Below, one piece after another: positions 1-11,156 of a stretch of DNA of 64,000 nucleotides. A program made the position numbers and the translations under genes. The stretch is from Physcomitrium patens. Taxonomy: Eukaryota; Streptophyta; Bryopsida; Funariales; Funariaceae. Position 1 is the first letter of the stretch. Each line of letters begins with the position of its first letter. The notes below the pieces were generated by a model. That model was not told where the DNA came from, ran no database searches, and saw only the letters and a list, made by a program, of their open reading frames with translations. The stretch is taken from the NCBI RefSeq assembly GCF_000002425.4, contig NC_037256.1, forward strand, positions 5,985,648 through 6,049,647, in the 5' to 3' direction.

Positions 1-1425
1 TGAGGTAGCAAGCAATTAGGTAATAGTGGCACATCCCTTTGTTCTATATAATTTTTTCTTTTGATGTTAGATGCTTGTCATATGGTCAAGGAGATGTTTT
101 ACAACTGAAGAGTTTTAAATTTAAGTTTAGGTGATGGTGATACTTTGATTTAACCTTCCCATAATATATTGTTTTTAGAGATAAGATTTATCTTTGGACT
201 ACTTCTAAACTTGGGTTTTTGTTTAGTTAAACTTTTTTGAGCAAATCTTATCTCTTTTAGACTACAAGTTGCTAAGTTCAATGAACATATCAAATATTAT
301 GAATTAGTCCAAACTCCTTATTCAAAATTTTTTCTTTTGAAGGTCAATTTCATATGTTTATTTTTTTAATATCAAGTGTAGAGGTTGATTTTTAATGGTT
401 GAATAGATACATTTACTCTTTAAACAAATGAAGTAGAAGGTTTTTTATATTCACTTTGATTTGAAAAAACATATGAAATTAACCTTTAATTGATTTTATT
501 TGTTTACTTGTTTGTTTTTTTTCATAATGAATTTATTACTTTTTAGAATGTAAGTTTAATCATGAATTGGTTCTAAATTTTACTTTAGGTGTGTATGAAC
601 TAGTAATAATTATTATTGTATTCTATATAATTATAATTTTTTATAGAATAGAGAAGAAAATAAAAATGAGAAGATGTAAGATTTATTATTTATTGTTGTA
701 GACCAATGTGCTTCAACTTCTTCTTTTATCTTTCAGTATTATGGATACTGTAAATACAAGATATATTTACCACCTTGATTTAATACTTGATGTATTTTCT
801 TATGGAAATCTATATAGTGTTGATTATATAATAGCATTATCCAAAAAAATAATTTCTTGTACTTATTTCTTACATTAATATTAGTGAAAGAACATTAAAT
901 TAATTTTATAAAACATGATCATATCCTAAAATGCTTAAAACTATTAAAATAATTTTATTAATGTTATTCTTAGTGGATTATTAATATGAATGATAAAATA
1001 TGGATAATCAATATTTAATTAATTCTTTGCATTAGACTTTGCAATATGTTTTGATTGTTTGAATGTCGTTTTGATAAATATAAGTTTTATAATTTTTTTA
1101 TAATTTAATAAATATTTATTATCTTCTACTAGAACTCTAAACTTTTTAAGAAATAAACACCTTGAAAATCTTAACAAATTAAAAAAAATTGTTGAACATT
1201 GTTAACAACTCTAAGGGATTGTTGTAATTTAATATCTTTGACATTAAAAAGATGCTTTTTTTTAAAGATTTAATAGTTGGCAAAAGTGTATAGAGGCATA
1301 ATTTCAAAAACTACTCCAAAACTTGCATCCTCATTTATATTATTTCAATACTCAATTGCACATGGTTTGACTTAAGTGATTATATATTTATATAAATAAA
1401 CATATATACCATCTATATAATAAGA
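1..1425. other. AT-rich intergenic DNA
   Basis: No gene, LTR end or tandem array is recognisable here. The segment is strongly AT-rich with many short poly-A and poly-T runs and no open frame of useful length. It may hold decayed repeats, but nothing matches the element families seen elsewhere in the window. Confidence 0.6.
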
Positions 1426-3860
1426 AAGTTTAAGGTGCTCATCGCCACCGTCAGATTCCGTTACATTCCGCCAGAATTTCTGATGGATGGCAGCTTAACA
1501 GGGTGCTGCAAACAGTTGGTTTATTTTTGTTGTGAGCACTGAGAGTGGGATGTATGCATCGCTTCGCAACTGGAAGCATTCTCTCACTGCTGATTCGTTT
1601 CAGTGGTGGCCAACTTTTGGGTTCACTCGTGGCTCAAGTTTTTAGAAGTTTGTGACGATCGCCAGATTAGTGCTGGACATCAAAACCCTGTTTATGGAAA
1701 GCATGGTAGGTGCCAGGTTGAGAATCGGCTTGATGTCTCCATCGTGCCCGAATCAAATTGCTGTGCGAAAACTGAGAGTAATCACGCAGAGGGTCATGTT
1801 GTGAAGGATCCAGATACTGGGGAGGAGATGTCTCCCCCGAGTCGCCCAATTGAGTTTGCATTGTTAAGGATTATCCAATGTGATAGTCGTTCAATTGAAA
1901 TATTCTAGGATTAGTCTTTTTCATGGATGTTAATGCCTGCTGAAAACGTAAATCATTCTTCCGTGACACCCTGCTGAAAGCATCCATCTCAAGAATTCCA
2001 TTGAACTTTTTGCAGAACTGAACATACTATTCAAGGATTCTTTTTGATGCAGAACTTGTCAAAGAGGGATAATATGAAACAAGAGAGATTTGTCAAGCGG
2101 GACTGATGCCAACTTAAGATCTTGGGTTCACAAAACTGTCGCAAAGTAAGGCTTAATAATGTACTGATATTCTCGCATGACAACTTTATTTGCAGTGAAA
2201 AACTTGAGTCGACTGCGTAACCGATTCTCATCTGATGATCTCTAACTCAGCACCCCCATTAATATGTTGTTCCTGTTTGATGTCATCCAAAAGAAGCCGC
2301 ATAGGTTCCAAATGCCACAGAGATCTGGATTTGTCAGCAAATTGTAATCGAAGTACCTGATACTAACCTTCTGTAACCTTTTGCAGATGGCAATGCAGAA
2401 GGACGTGGTTTGGGCTCGAACGGCTGCTTCCAAGGTACTCGATCGTCTGTGAACACCATATCTGAGGCGTTCGGAGTCCTCTTCTCAAATCAAATTTGTA
2501 ATGTGTCATGGTGTTGTGCAAATATGTGACATAAATGTATTTGCAAAAATAAAAGGGTGCGACTAGAAGGAGATTAGTGGAAACTTCAGAGTCAAAGCAA
2601 GATAGCGACGACGAAAACTTGACCGGGCAACTGGAACATTTCTCAAGAAGCGCCTGAGGGACAAGTACATCCATCAATAAGCCAATGAGTTTGATAATTC
2701 GCCACGCAAGTTAAATGAACCTGACGACAAAATGGATCACACTGTAGCTGAGTATGAGCAAGATGGACCAGATACAAGCATGGAGGACGCAAACCAGGAT
2801 GATATGACGCCTCTTAACAGTGAACTGGAGGAGAAGCGCCTGGACTTGCTCACAAGTCTACCGCCAGACTAATATGGTCAGTATCCACCACAACTCTTCT
2901 GCACGTTGAACAGTTCGGCTTGATCAGCACCCAATTTTAGAGATCAGTTAACTGAACGCATCGCCCCTAATTTTTGTGTGGTGTAACCCTTCTGCAAAAT
3001 TTCTTATTGCTATCATCGTTAGAGTAAAATAATCAATCACTGACACTGTGAGCAGTGCCCATCTCTGCGAATAGTCTGCAGCTCTAAAACTGTTCTCGGT
3101 TCAGACTGAAATTTATTGCAAAAATAACCCTACTCTAACTGCTTTGGTACAGTAAAGGACAGATGCCAGGTGGGAGAGCTGCTAGAGGTTAAGTATCGAG
3201 ACAAATAGCATGAAACAAATGAAGTCCCAGTCGACAGTATGTTGCAGGCAGAAATCGACCAGCTGCTTCGTGCGATGGACTTAGCCAAAGTAGCAGTTAT
3301 TATCTTGCCGTGCATGACCTTTTCTTGGATTGTCTTGATAGCCAAAGTAGCAGTTATTATCTTGAGCGCCCAAATCCCTTAATGTCGTTTAGTTCTGAGG
3401 ATGGTGAATGTGTGAATATGATCCTGTTTTTTCAACGTGCAGGTAACATTTTGAGGAGATTTTTTCTGCACTGAGTAAGAACTATTTTCAGCGGACTAAC
3501 AGAAGCCAAATCACAATCACATTTGAGTGATGAGTATTGCCAGGAGGTCATCTTGCATAGTAAGGCAGAGAGCTTTGATGTACGCTTCCAATGTCTCGAG
3601 GGTGGAAACGGAATGTGTTTAGTGCAAGCCATTTGTCAATCAATGAAAAATCGAATCAATCAGCTGTCATGTACTTAGCTGTAGGTTCTGAAGAAACAAT
3701 GATTATGTGTATGCAGAAGATAAACTCAAGGTGGTGCTTCGGGAAGATGAGCCCCGTATTATCTCACTGGTTCGGGAAGTTATAAGATTTACCAAGCTCT
3801 TGGAGGAAGAGAAAGTTCTGGAGGTGCCAGCCTCAGCAGTTTGCAATCCAAGCAGCTGAA
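1426..3860 (+). pseudogene. Unrecognised plus-strand host gene, probably a relic
   Basis: Base composition rises sharply here and several exon-like plus-strand blocks follow one another. One is an open block at 1603-1908. An acidic block at 2684-2872 (reads EYEQDGPDTSMEDANQDD, ends in TAA). A block opens after the acceptor-like AG at 3151-3152 and carries an in-frame TAG at 3206-3208 (reads AEIDQLLRAMDLAK further on). A block opens after the AG at 3490-3491 (reads ESFDVRFQCLEGGNG). A last block opens after the AG at 3715-3716 and ends in TGA at 3857-3859 (reads DEPRIISLVREVIRF). Acceptor context and frame are good for the last three, which argues for a real multi-exon gene. The internal stop and a 25-bp duplication argue it is now broken, or that my exon choice is wrong. 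I do not recognise the family. Confidence 0.4.
3283..3364 (+). repeat. 25-bp direct repeat, 57 bp apart
   Basis: The same 25 bases beginning AGCCAAAGTAGCAG occur at 3283-3307 and 3340-3364. The first copy overlaps the likely 3' end and donor site (AAA|GTAGCA) of an exon in the relic gene, so the local duplication also duplicates that donor. Confidence 0.8.
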
Positions 3861-4886
3861 ATCCTCCACTCTCATCCAGAAACGAAGAATACGAAATTAA
3901 AGTAAACAGATTTATGAGAGGTAAAATTTCGAGTGACCAGATGTGTATCGTCTATAAGATATGGGGCAACTTAAAGCGTTCAATTAAAGCTGTCTAGCTA
4001 CACCTTTTCCGTTGCTGCACCCATTTAGATAAAATTTGAGCAAGTAACAAGTTACTTGTGTAGACCGACCTGATGGTTGATGATAAAAACAAATAAAACT
4101 AACAGGTCTCACTGCGTTTTATAGATATGAGCACTATCACCTGTCCTCGACTACATTTTTAGCATTCATCCTAGAATTCAAGCTACAAGTTTCAAATACA
4201 AGCGCCAATTCTTGTTGTGGTTACAAGCTGTATTGCTTCTGTCCAGGTGCACTTGCCCTTCGTCGTTTGTCCGGATGCCAGCGGTTCTTTCACGTTGCCT
4301 TGCCTAGATCAGAAGGTTTTTGCATTACATTTATCACAAGATTGATGGCTCCAGTGGTCAATCGATTCTAATGTCTATTCAATGCTGGAGTGATGGAAGA
4401 GACCAAACTCATTGCCTACCTAAGTAGAATTAGTAATATCAATGGCTCAATGAGTTTCCAATAATTCTTACCAGGTAATGTCTGAAGCTTGTAACTTGAA
4501 GAGAAATTCCTGTAAGTCCAGTATAATCCATTGTAAAACTGTTATGGCCGTGTCTTTTAGCCTCAAACTGATCTACAGGTGATCTGTAGGGATGTGACGT
4601 ATTTTTGTTAGTCTGTAAAGAGATTTACCTATATGCGTACAAATTAAAGACAAAACTTCTAAACACAACTGAAAAGAGAAATAATTTTGATAAAAAATAC
4701 ATTTAAGTAGGAAATGAAGAACCAGAAGATAAAACGTAGTACGAGTGAATCTTTTTAAGAATCTATACTCTACCCGTAGGATTAGGGTTTTGTTGGTGAA
4801 GAGTAACACTAATTTGAATCATGTACAGACATATAAGCTGAATCTACGAACCTAATATGCTGGGGAGGAACGCTCAGAAGCATCGC
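3861..4886. other. Spacer between converging genes
   Basis: This stretch lies between the end of the plus-strand relic gene and the stop codon of the minus-strand AP2 gene. It probably holds the 3' untranslated regions of both. I see no coding block with convincing splice sites and no repeat structure. Confidence 0.4.
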
Positions 4887-6569
4887 CTAAAACTTGCTGT
4901 TGTAATTGCTCAGGTGCTTGCTCATGTTCCTGTTCTTGCTGTTCTTCTTCGTGCTCTTAATCACAATCAATCTCGTTACTATCTCCATTATCCAGCTTCC
5001 CATGATGAATCTCTGCAACACAACGACAGCGTCAACATATCCATTGCAGTCATCTGGAGAATTCATGTTTGATGATATTCGGACATTAGATCGATAATCA
5101 AATGACACATAATTCTTACTGACGTTTGCATGATTTGAGTAGAAGGGAACGAATATGATTTGGTGATGAAAGGACCCACTTTCAAGAGCTGTCACTTCTT
5201 GAAGAGAGGCAATAAAGTCATCCCATGATATGCCCTTGAGTTCTTCCTTCATGTCATCAGGCAATTCATTATTTGTCTTGCGTCCAATCACAAACGCTGC
5301 TCTGGATACATGTCAAGTCAAGGTTACTTATCAGATATTTCTCTGAATAAGTTGCAGACCTATACGACACTGCTAAATAGATCTGAACCATCAACTAAGA
5401 TGCTGCAAGACTAAATTGACCTGAAAGATAGAAGGCAATCAGACCCACGAAGAATTCATCCGATAATCTCTCTCACCGATCATAAAGACGCCCAGCTTCT
5501 TCCTCTGAGCAGCATTTTCCTAAGCCAATTTGTTGTCCCTTGACTGTAATAGTAGCGATAAACTTCTTATTCTTGTTGTGAGTCGTTTTGACTCCCCGCA
5601 ACAAGCATCTTTTCTCTTTTTGCTGCCAAGGTGTAACTTTCGGTTTCTTCGGATCTTCTCCCTCACTAACTGTTCGCACAATCAATGTGGAGGAGTTTAG
5701 GCATACCAACACGAGCCTTGTAAGATACGATTTCAGAATTCGTCGTCTTCCGTAGAGGAATGCCTGAAAGGACCACCGAAAAAGACACTTTCCTCACTGA
5801 CTTCAAATGAATGAGTCTTCCACAGTCATCAAAGAAACTGGTTTCACTGCAAAATATCATCTAAACATTGAGTAAAATCAATGAAGAGACTCATTAACGC
5901 TCACAGATCTTTATCACTGACCTTTCTTTTTGCCTGCAACAACTTCCTCAAGAATAGGTGCTTCTAGTTGCCCAGGTGAGTGTGTAAGTGCCCCTCTCAA
6001 AAAGCCCCTACACAGAAAGACCAAAAACGAGGTTGGGAAGAAATTATCATAATTATAAGATGAGAATATACGTAGGACAAGTATACTTCTTCATCCCTGC
6101 ACTTTGAAACTTTTAAAATGCAGGATAATGAATTTGACAATGAAGTGGTTAGAAAATGACCTACCAGCTTTTTAAACGAAATTCAACAGTTACCGGATAT
6201 TGTGATTCCTCATTTACCTACTTCACGATTTATGAGTTTCAGGATGTCTCTAGGTTAAGAGAATTAAGAAATATCATAAATATTAGAGAACAGGGGATAA
6301 CAGCAATCGGGTCAGGTGTTTGAAGTTGATGGATAGCATTCACAACCTTGGCAGACCACCTGGAAACATGGGCGGCACAAACGCAGGAATACCGTAAGGA
6401 GGTCTAGGCAACATGGACATTTCGTAAGGAGGTCTTTGACCTTGAAGATGTGGAAAGCATGCACTCTCGAATCCAACTGGACGGAATGGGTGACCGGGCA
6501 TCGGTGTTCCATGCCAGTAGATTGGTGTTCCAAACGGGGATATACCACTGAGCTGCATGTGGGATCCTG
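4887..6569 (-). CDS. AP2-domain protein, At4g13040-like (AP2 soloist type), multi-exon
   Basis: Reading right to left, an internal Pro/Met/Gly-rich exon starts after a T-rich acceptor (TTATGTAGCAG) at about 6569 and ends near 6354 with an AG|GTTGTG donor. Short exon-like blocks lie near 6010-5920 and 5855-5760. The AP2 block ends at 5477 at donor CG|GTGAGA; it reads CLLRGVKTTHNKNKKF and then EEEAGRLYDR. It joins the exon starting at 5301 (acceptor TCCAG|A), completing an Arg codon and reading AAFVIGRKTNNELP then EELKGISWDDF. The LYDRAAF...ELP...SWDDF tail is typical of the single-AP2 At4g13040 group rather than classic ERF factors. Expected role is DNA binding in the nucleus. The domain call is firm; the 5' exons are not, the start codon is not seen, and the long C-terminal tail to 4887 may be read-through into an unrecognised intron. 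The basic GRKTNN stretch lies where relatives have GREPNF. Confidence 0.6.
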
Positions 6570-6857
6570 CTACATAAAAACAAGCATGTCAGATGTTCAG
6601 AACTGCAAATCAGGGGCAGTCCCTGGAGAACATAAGGTCACGTGGAAAACTGACAAATTTTTTGGAACAGCAGCTTTACTTCTGTGCATGAGGGACCACA
6701 GAATAATTCGTTTCAAATTGATCTAGAATGTATGAATTGCATCACAATCTCAACTAATAGGTCCTCTCTAACACAACTTTTCGAAATGTCGAGTACAAAG
6801 GTGAAGTGTGATAGATACGTGCAGGAATTAGGCTCAACATTAAAAACAGTCAGATTT

Positions 6858-8437
6858 CTACCATCTATCTGGCATCGAATCCGTTGCTGTTTTCACTTCT
6901 TCGTCATCAACGCTTTCATCTTCGTCAGTTTCAGATTTCATATTATCCTCATCAGAAAGTGGCGCTTTATCACCATTCGCCTGCTCAGATTCGTTCCCTG
7001 CCGCGACATCCACGCACTAAAGACCATCATAAGCATTCAAGATGCACATAGGTAGAAAAATTCGAATGTCGGGTCGATGTGTTGCATACTGACCTCTTGA
7101 AAGCTTCATTTTCTTGGTCGGGGATTGATCTGATCGATCCGTCAATAGCTCGTAGAGTTCCAATAACAATCCAGGATTTGATTGCGTGAAGAATTTGTAC
7201 TCTGTGAAGCTTGAAAGCTCTCCCAAACTTCGAGCTTTCTTAAGAACAGCCTCTTTACACCCGCTTGAACAGTGTTTCTTGGCTACGTCAAAAATGCTGA
7301 TGACATTATCGCTTGTCATATTCTTAACCAATGAATCCTCACACACCACTTCGAGAAACTGAACGTTGTATTTATGCGCTGCATCTAGTAATGTTGTTAA
7401 ATATTCGATCAAAACACTGGAACTGACCCTGCCGGTGTAGAAGAAGGTAACGAAAGCTTTCAGTGCCACATACGGCATTTCAAGGTTCCATACAACCTTT
7501 CTATCTGTATCTGCGCGGAACATTGCCTCAAACTCAATTGATTTCGATGCCTGCAGTCCAGCTTCCAAGTTTCACTTCAACAAATAGAAGTCGAAAGATG
7601 TTGACAAGCCCAGATTTTAAATATGACGGAATCGTGACCATTTTCTATCAAACCAAAGAGGACCTTGTGTGAGCACCAGGAAGCAGAAGCAAGAGGATTC
7701 GAGAATTGAACGACATTATACCACTGATTTCTTTTCCGCAATCACATATGGACAGCGACGCCTCACAGACTCGTGAATTGTGCTTAGTAAGACTTGACCT
7801 AGTTCACTACACAGCGAAGGATCGACGAGAACCCAGCCTACAGACTTCATTCACAAATGTTCACCTGTTACTCATTAAGTAAGCCATAGTTCACCTCCAT
7901 ATGCAGTCTTAATCCCAGAAGCACACGTTGCCAAGACAAGTTAAGACAATGTCAGAGGCAGTCGGGACATCTCAACTATTGCCGCAATTTCGATATCACG
8001 TCAAGTATTCGCGATTTCTAAGTGCAGTCATTCAGAATTGCATTACGGTTTGACTAAATCCTAACGTGCAGCGACTGTAGATGAGACCGAATTATCTTTT
8101 TACCAACGTAAACTTTCAATGCTATACGCAATGCATTTTTCGATGAGGAGGCGAGCTACCGGAAACTGACCAAGATAGCCTTGTGGGCGTGCACACGATC
8201 ACCATCCACACCTTGAAGTTCCACATCTACAAGAGAACCCTCCGCATCGGCTCCTGTGAACATGTCCGCTTTCCATGTAACTAAGAAATCGCGCTGCTGC
8301 TGCAATTCCTTAATCTGGGCACGCAAACTGGCCACAACACCAGCCGCTGCTCTGGCCCTAACCTTCAAATTGTCCCTCCGTTTCACGATTGATGATTCCA
8401 GCGGCCCTACAGATATGACGCCCCTCTTCATAGCCAT
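6858..8437 (-). CDS. BTB/POZ domain protein, At4g08455-like, three exons
   Basis: Exon 1 is 8437-8171, exon 2 7550-7094, exon 3 6997-6858; together 864 nt, 287 residues. Exon 1 ends TTG|GTCAGT and exon 2 begins CTGCAG|GCA, giving a continuous HKAILASKSIEFEAMF across the junction, the usual BTB core. Exon 1 starts at ATG 8437 and gives a basic, coiled-coil-prone N-terminus (about residues 20-55) before the BTB strand VDVELQGVDGDRVHAHK. Exon 2 carries the remaining BTB fold (VTFFYTGRV, YNVQFLEVVCEDSL) and a BACK-like helical tail ending LLLELYELLTD. Exon 3 is a short acidic tail (reads SETDEDESVDDEE). Proteins of this class usually act as substrate adaptors of CUL3 ubiquitin ligases; that role is known of the family, not shown here. 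The exon 2/3 junction is the weakest point, and the gene could continue past 6858. Confidence 0.65.
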
Positions 8438-10592
8438 GTCTACCGTTCACCAACTTTCCCTCGATCACGTGGGGCGATGTCCCTGCACCGAAACTATGAT
8501 CCCACAACACAATGGCCCCATGTGACCAAATTTTCCAGCCTGCTGAGTAAAAGGAAGAAAAGATATCAACCAACGATCATGCAAAGAAGTACACTGGGGA
8601 TGGTGCCTGCAAGAAAAGTCCAGAGCTTGCAACTGAAAAGAAACACGCGACTATTCTACACAAATGCATCAACAAGCATGGCCTGCTTAGAGACTGGTGC
8701 AACTGAAGACAGAGTGTCGACGCCAGTTCTGAGTGCAATCGAGGACTTACTGTTGACACCGCATAATTTTTCATTATTGACCTCATAGACGGCTGCCAAG
8801 AAGGAATCTGCAGTACTGTTCCCGTATCAATCTCAATGACGAGCCATGAGACGGTGTCCGAATCAACAGACAACAGTGTTGTCTGAACACAGCTTGATCA
8901 ATGAATCCCACCATCACTCCCACTAAGGGCATACACCCGCAAGCCATGTTTGAAGTCCTAGAGGAGTTTGTTGCCAACCTGGAAATTAATAGTATTCCTC
9001 CATAATTTCCTCATTTAGTGTCGGTGCATTTGGATGAAAAAAGGATACTGCTTGTGAATTAGATTATTCTTATACTAAATTGATCCAAGTTTTTACTAAA
9101 TTGATTCATCTATCATCATAGGTCTTTGTCATCATAACCATCATCTGCATTTGGTTTGATGGAATCATGGTTTTTAAAAATGGAGTTTGTACAATAGTTA
9201 ACAATCAACAGCTACAATAATCAGTCCATTTCTTTTGCTCCACCTTCTAAAGATTATAACTTCTAATGTACTCAATTGTATCCCTTCTCACCTTGCACTA
9301 TAGTCTTGTAACTTTTTGACATTGCCTCTAGTATTTAAGGAAGGAGTGACGGAACTACCTATTCTAAGATTATGTGCATTTCAAAATGAAAAACATGCTA
9401 TACATGTCTCCTCTACAACACAGAGCTTTTGGATGTTTTGAAGATATAAAAAAAAATATAGATATATTTGCATATGCTCAAAGATATGTAATTTCCAAAC
9501 AATACTTTGACAAGCATTGTATAGATTTCAAATGTGACAAAGAACAAATTTATAGTTAATGAAACAACCTCATCCTTCAATAAAGCTCACCAAGTCAATT
9601 GTTTGGGTACATATTTAAGATCCATGCACATTGTTTGCAAGATAGTATATAGTAGCATTTGAAAATATAAAATGATTATTATAATCAAAGGTCTTTAGTA
9701 TCTTTTATAAATTATTCCATTACTTTGTAACTTCAACTAGCAAAAAAAGAGATGATAGTCTAAATGCTTATTGTAAGAATTAGACCAAAAAATATAGTAA
9801 CTATACTATGTCAAAAAAATCATAGAAGTTGTATAATTACTTGTATTATTTATAATTAGTATCACTAAATGCATCATATTGCCCTGATGGATGTTGTCTA
9901 TTATTTGTCTTATAAAAACCTTATGTGCTGTTGATTATTAGTTTACTTATCAATGTGATGAAAGTAACAAGATAATTTTTTTAATTTTTTGTACAACCTA
10001 AATGTGTTAAACTTGTAAAGAAATATTTATCCTCTATCGCTATAGATTTTATATATAAGATAAATTGGTTTAGGATACCCATATTGCAAATTGTGTATGC
10101 TTATTTGAGAATGCAATGAGATAAATCAAAGCATATAAGAATTTGGAACAAACTTAAGTATCTCATTAAGATAACATTAGTTTTTTCACAAATGTTGTAG
10201 AATGTGTGTCCATATGTATTCTAAATTTCATATTTAAGTAATTCAAATGTACAAAAGTTATATTAGATATAAATAGTTTTTTGTATATAAGTACATTAAC
10301 AAACACATTAGAGCTACTATATAAACATTGGGTCTAAAGTATACTATGTAATAGTAATATTTTGACGATTGATGACTTTCATCTTTAATATCATTTGATG
10401 AATAATTATGATTTGTTGATTGTATGACCATTGCAAAATTAATTTATTTCTTTTAAAGATCTTAAATCTATCTTTAATATTATCAATCATATATTTGAGC
10501 TCCTATTATTCCATCAATAAAAAAAAAATACTTGTAAATAAATTTTGGAGCTTCTACCAATGATAGTGTAATTAAAAAATTCAACAATTAAC
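8438..10592. other. Upstream of the BTB gene, then AT-rich spacer
   Basis: The first 550 bases keep the higher GC of the gene island and probably hold the promoter and 5' leader of the minus-strand BTB gene. Open frames on both strands here show no domain and look like chance. From about 9000 the sequence becomes AT-rich and featureless up to the LTR at 10593. Confidence 0.4.
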
Positions 10593-11142
10593 TGACACAG
10601 ATATATATTTATTATAATTGTTACTTAGGTGATATGAATAAGTAGAAGTAGGTAAAATTAGATTAATTTCATAATATCTTCTAAAGAAGCTTCCTAAAAG
10701 CTTCATAGACGCTAATTTCACTTTACATGTGTTTATACTTGATTGATAGGTTAGAAACTTAGTCAACAAGTTAACCACATACCACACATGTTTGTAGCTT
10801 GCAGAATAAGCTGACTATATGGCGCCCACATAGAAAACTTGTCTTGTAAGTTAAGATGCATGTTGTGCAAAGTCAACATATTTTTGGAGGTCCTATAGAA
10901 CGTTACCACGTAGCTCTTAGGTAGATAGTATACAAAGAGGCAAGAAAGAAGTCTTTTTCATTCTTGTCAACTCTTTTCTTGCTTCTAGTTTAGTTTCAAG
11001 GGTCTCTAGTTTTCTTGTCTTTTGGCAATAGCCATTCCAGTTTCTTTTTTAATATACATATTTAGTTATTTCTATTTTGTCATCTTTCTTTGAGATAAGT
11101 CTCACTTGTTTATTTGTTTTTATGAAGTTCTTGTCTTTGACA
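10593..11142 (+). repeat. 5' LTR of element A
   Basis: It aligns along its whole length with 21899-22448 and, more distantly, with the solo LTR at 27270 and the LTR at 43870. It carries a GAAGCTTC motif near 10685 and a hairpin-forming region near 10935-10970 that is less well kept than in the 3' copy. Confidence 0.85.
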
Positions 11143-11144
11143 AA

Positions 11145-11156
11145 TTGACAAGAGTG
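11145..11156 (+). promoter_or_regulatory. Primer-binding site of element A, self-complementary to its own LTR
   Basis: The 12 bases TTGACAAGAGTG start 2 nt after the LTR end. They are the exact reverse complement of CACTCTTGTCAA at 22264-22275 in the 3' LTR, which starts 30 nt downstream of the first T of the TATATAT box at 22234. A primer site must abut U5, so this, and not the later TATCAGAGC at 11166-11174, is in the right place. The layout matches Tf1-type self-priming, where the transcript's own 5' end primes minus-strand synthesis. Confidence 0.6.

Noticed and set aside
8477-8977. Overlapping open frames on both strands upstream of the BTB gene
   Set aside because: No domain, no splice context; they fit chance frames in GC-richer promoter DNA.
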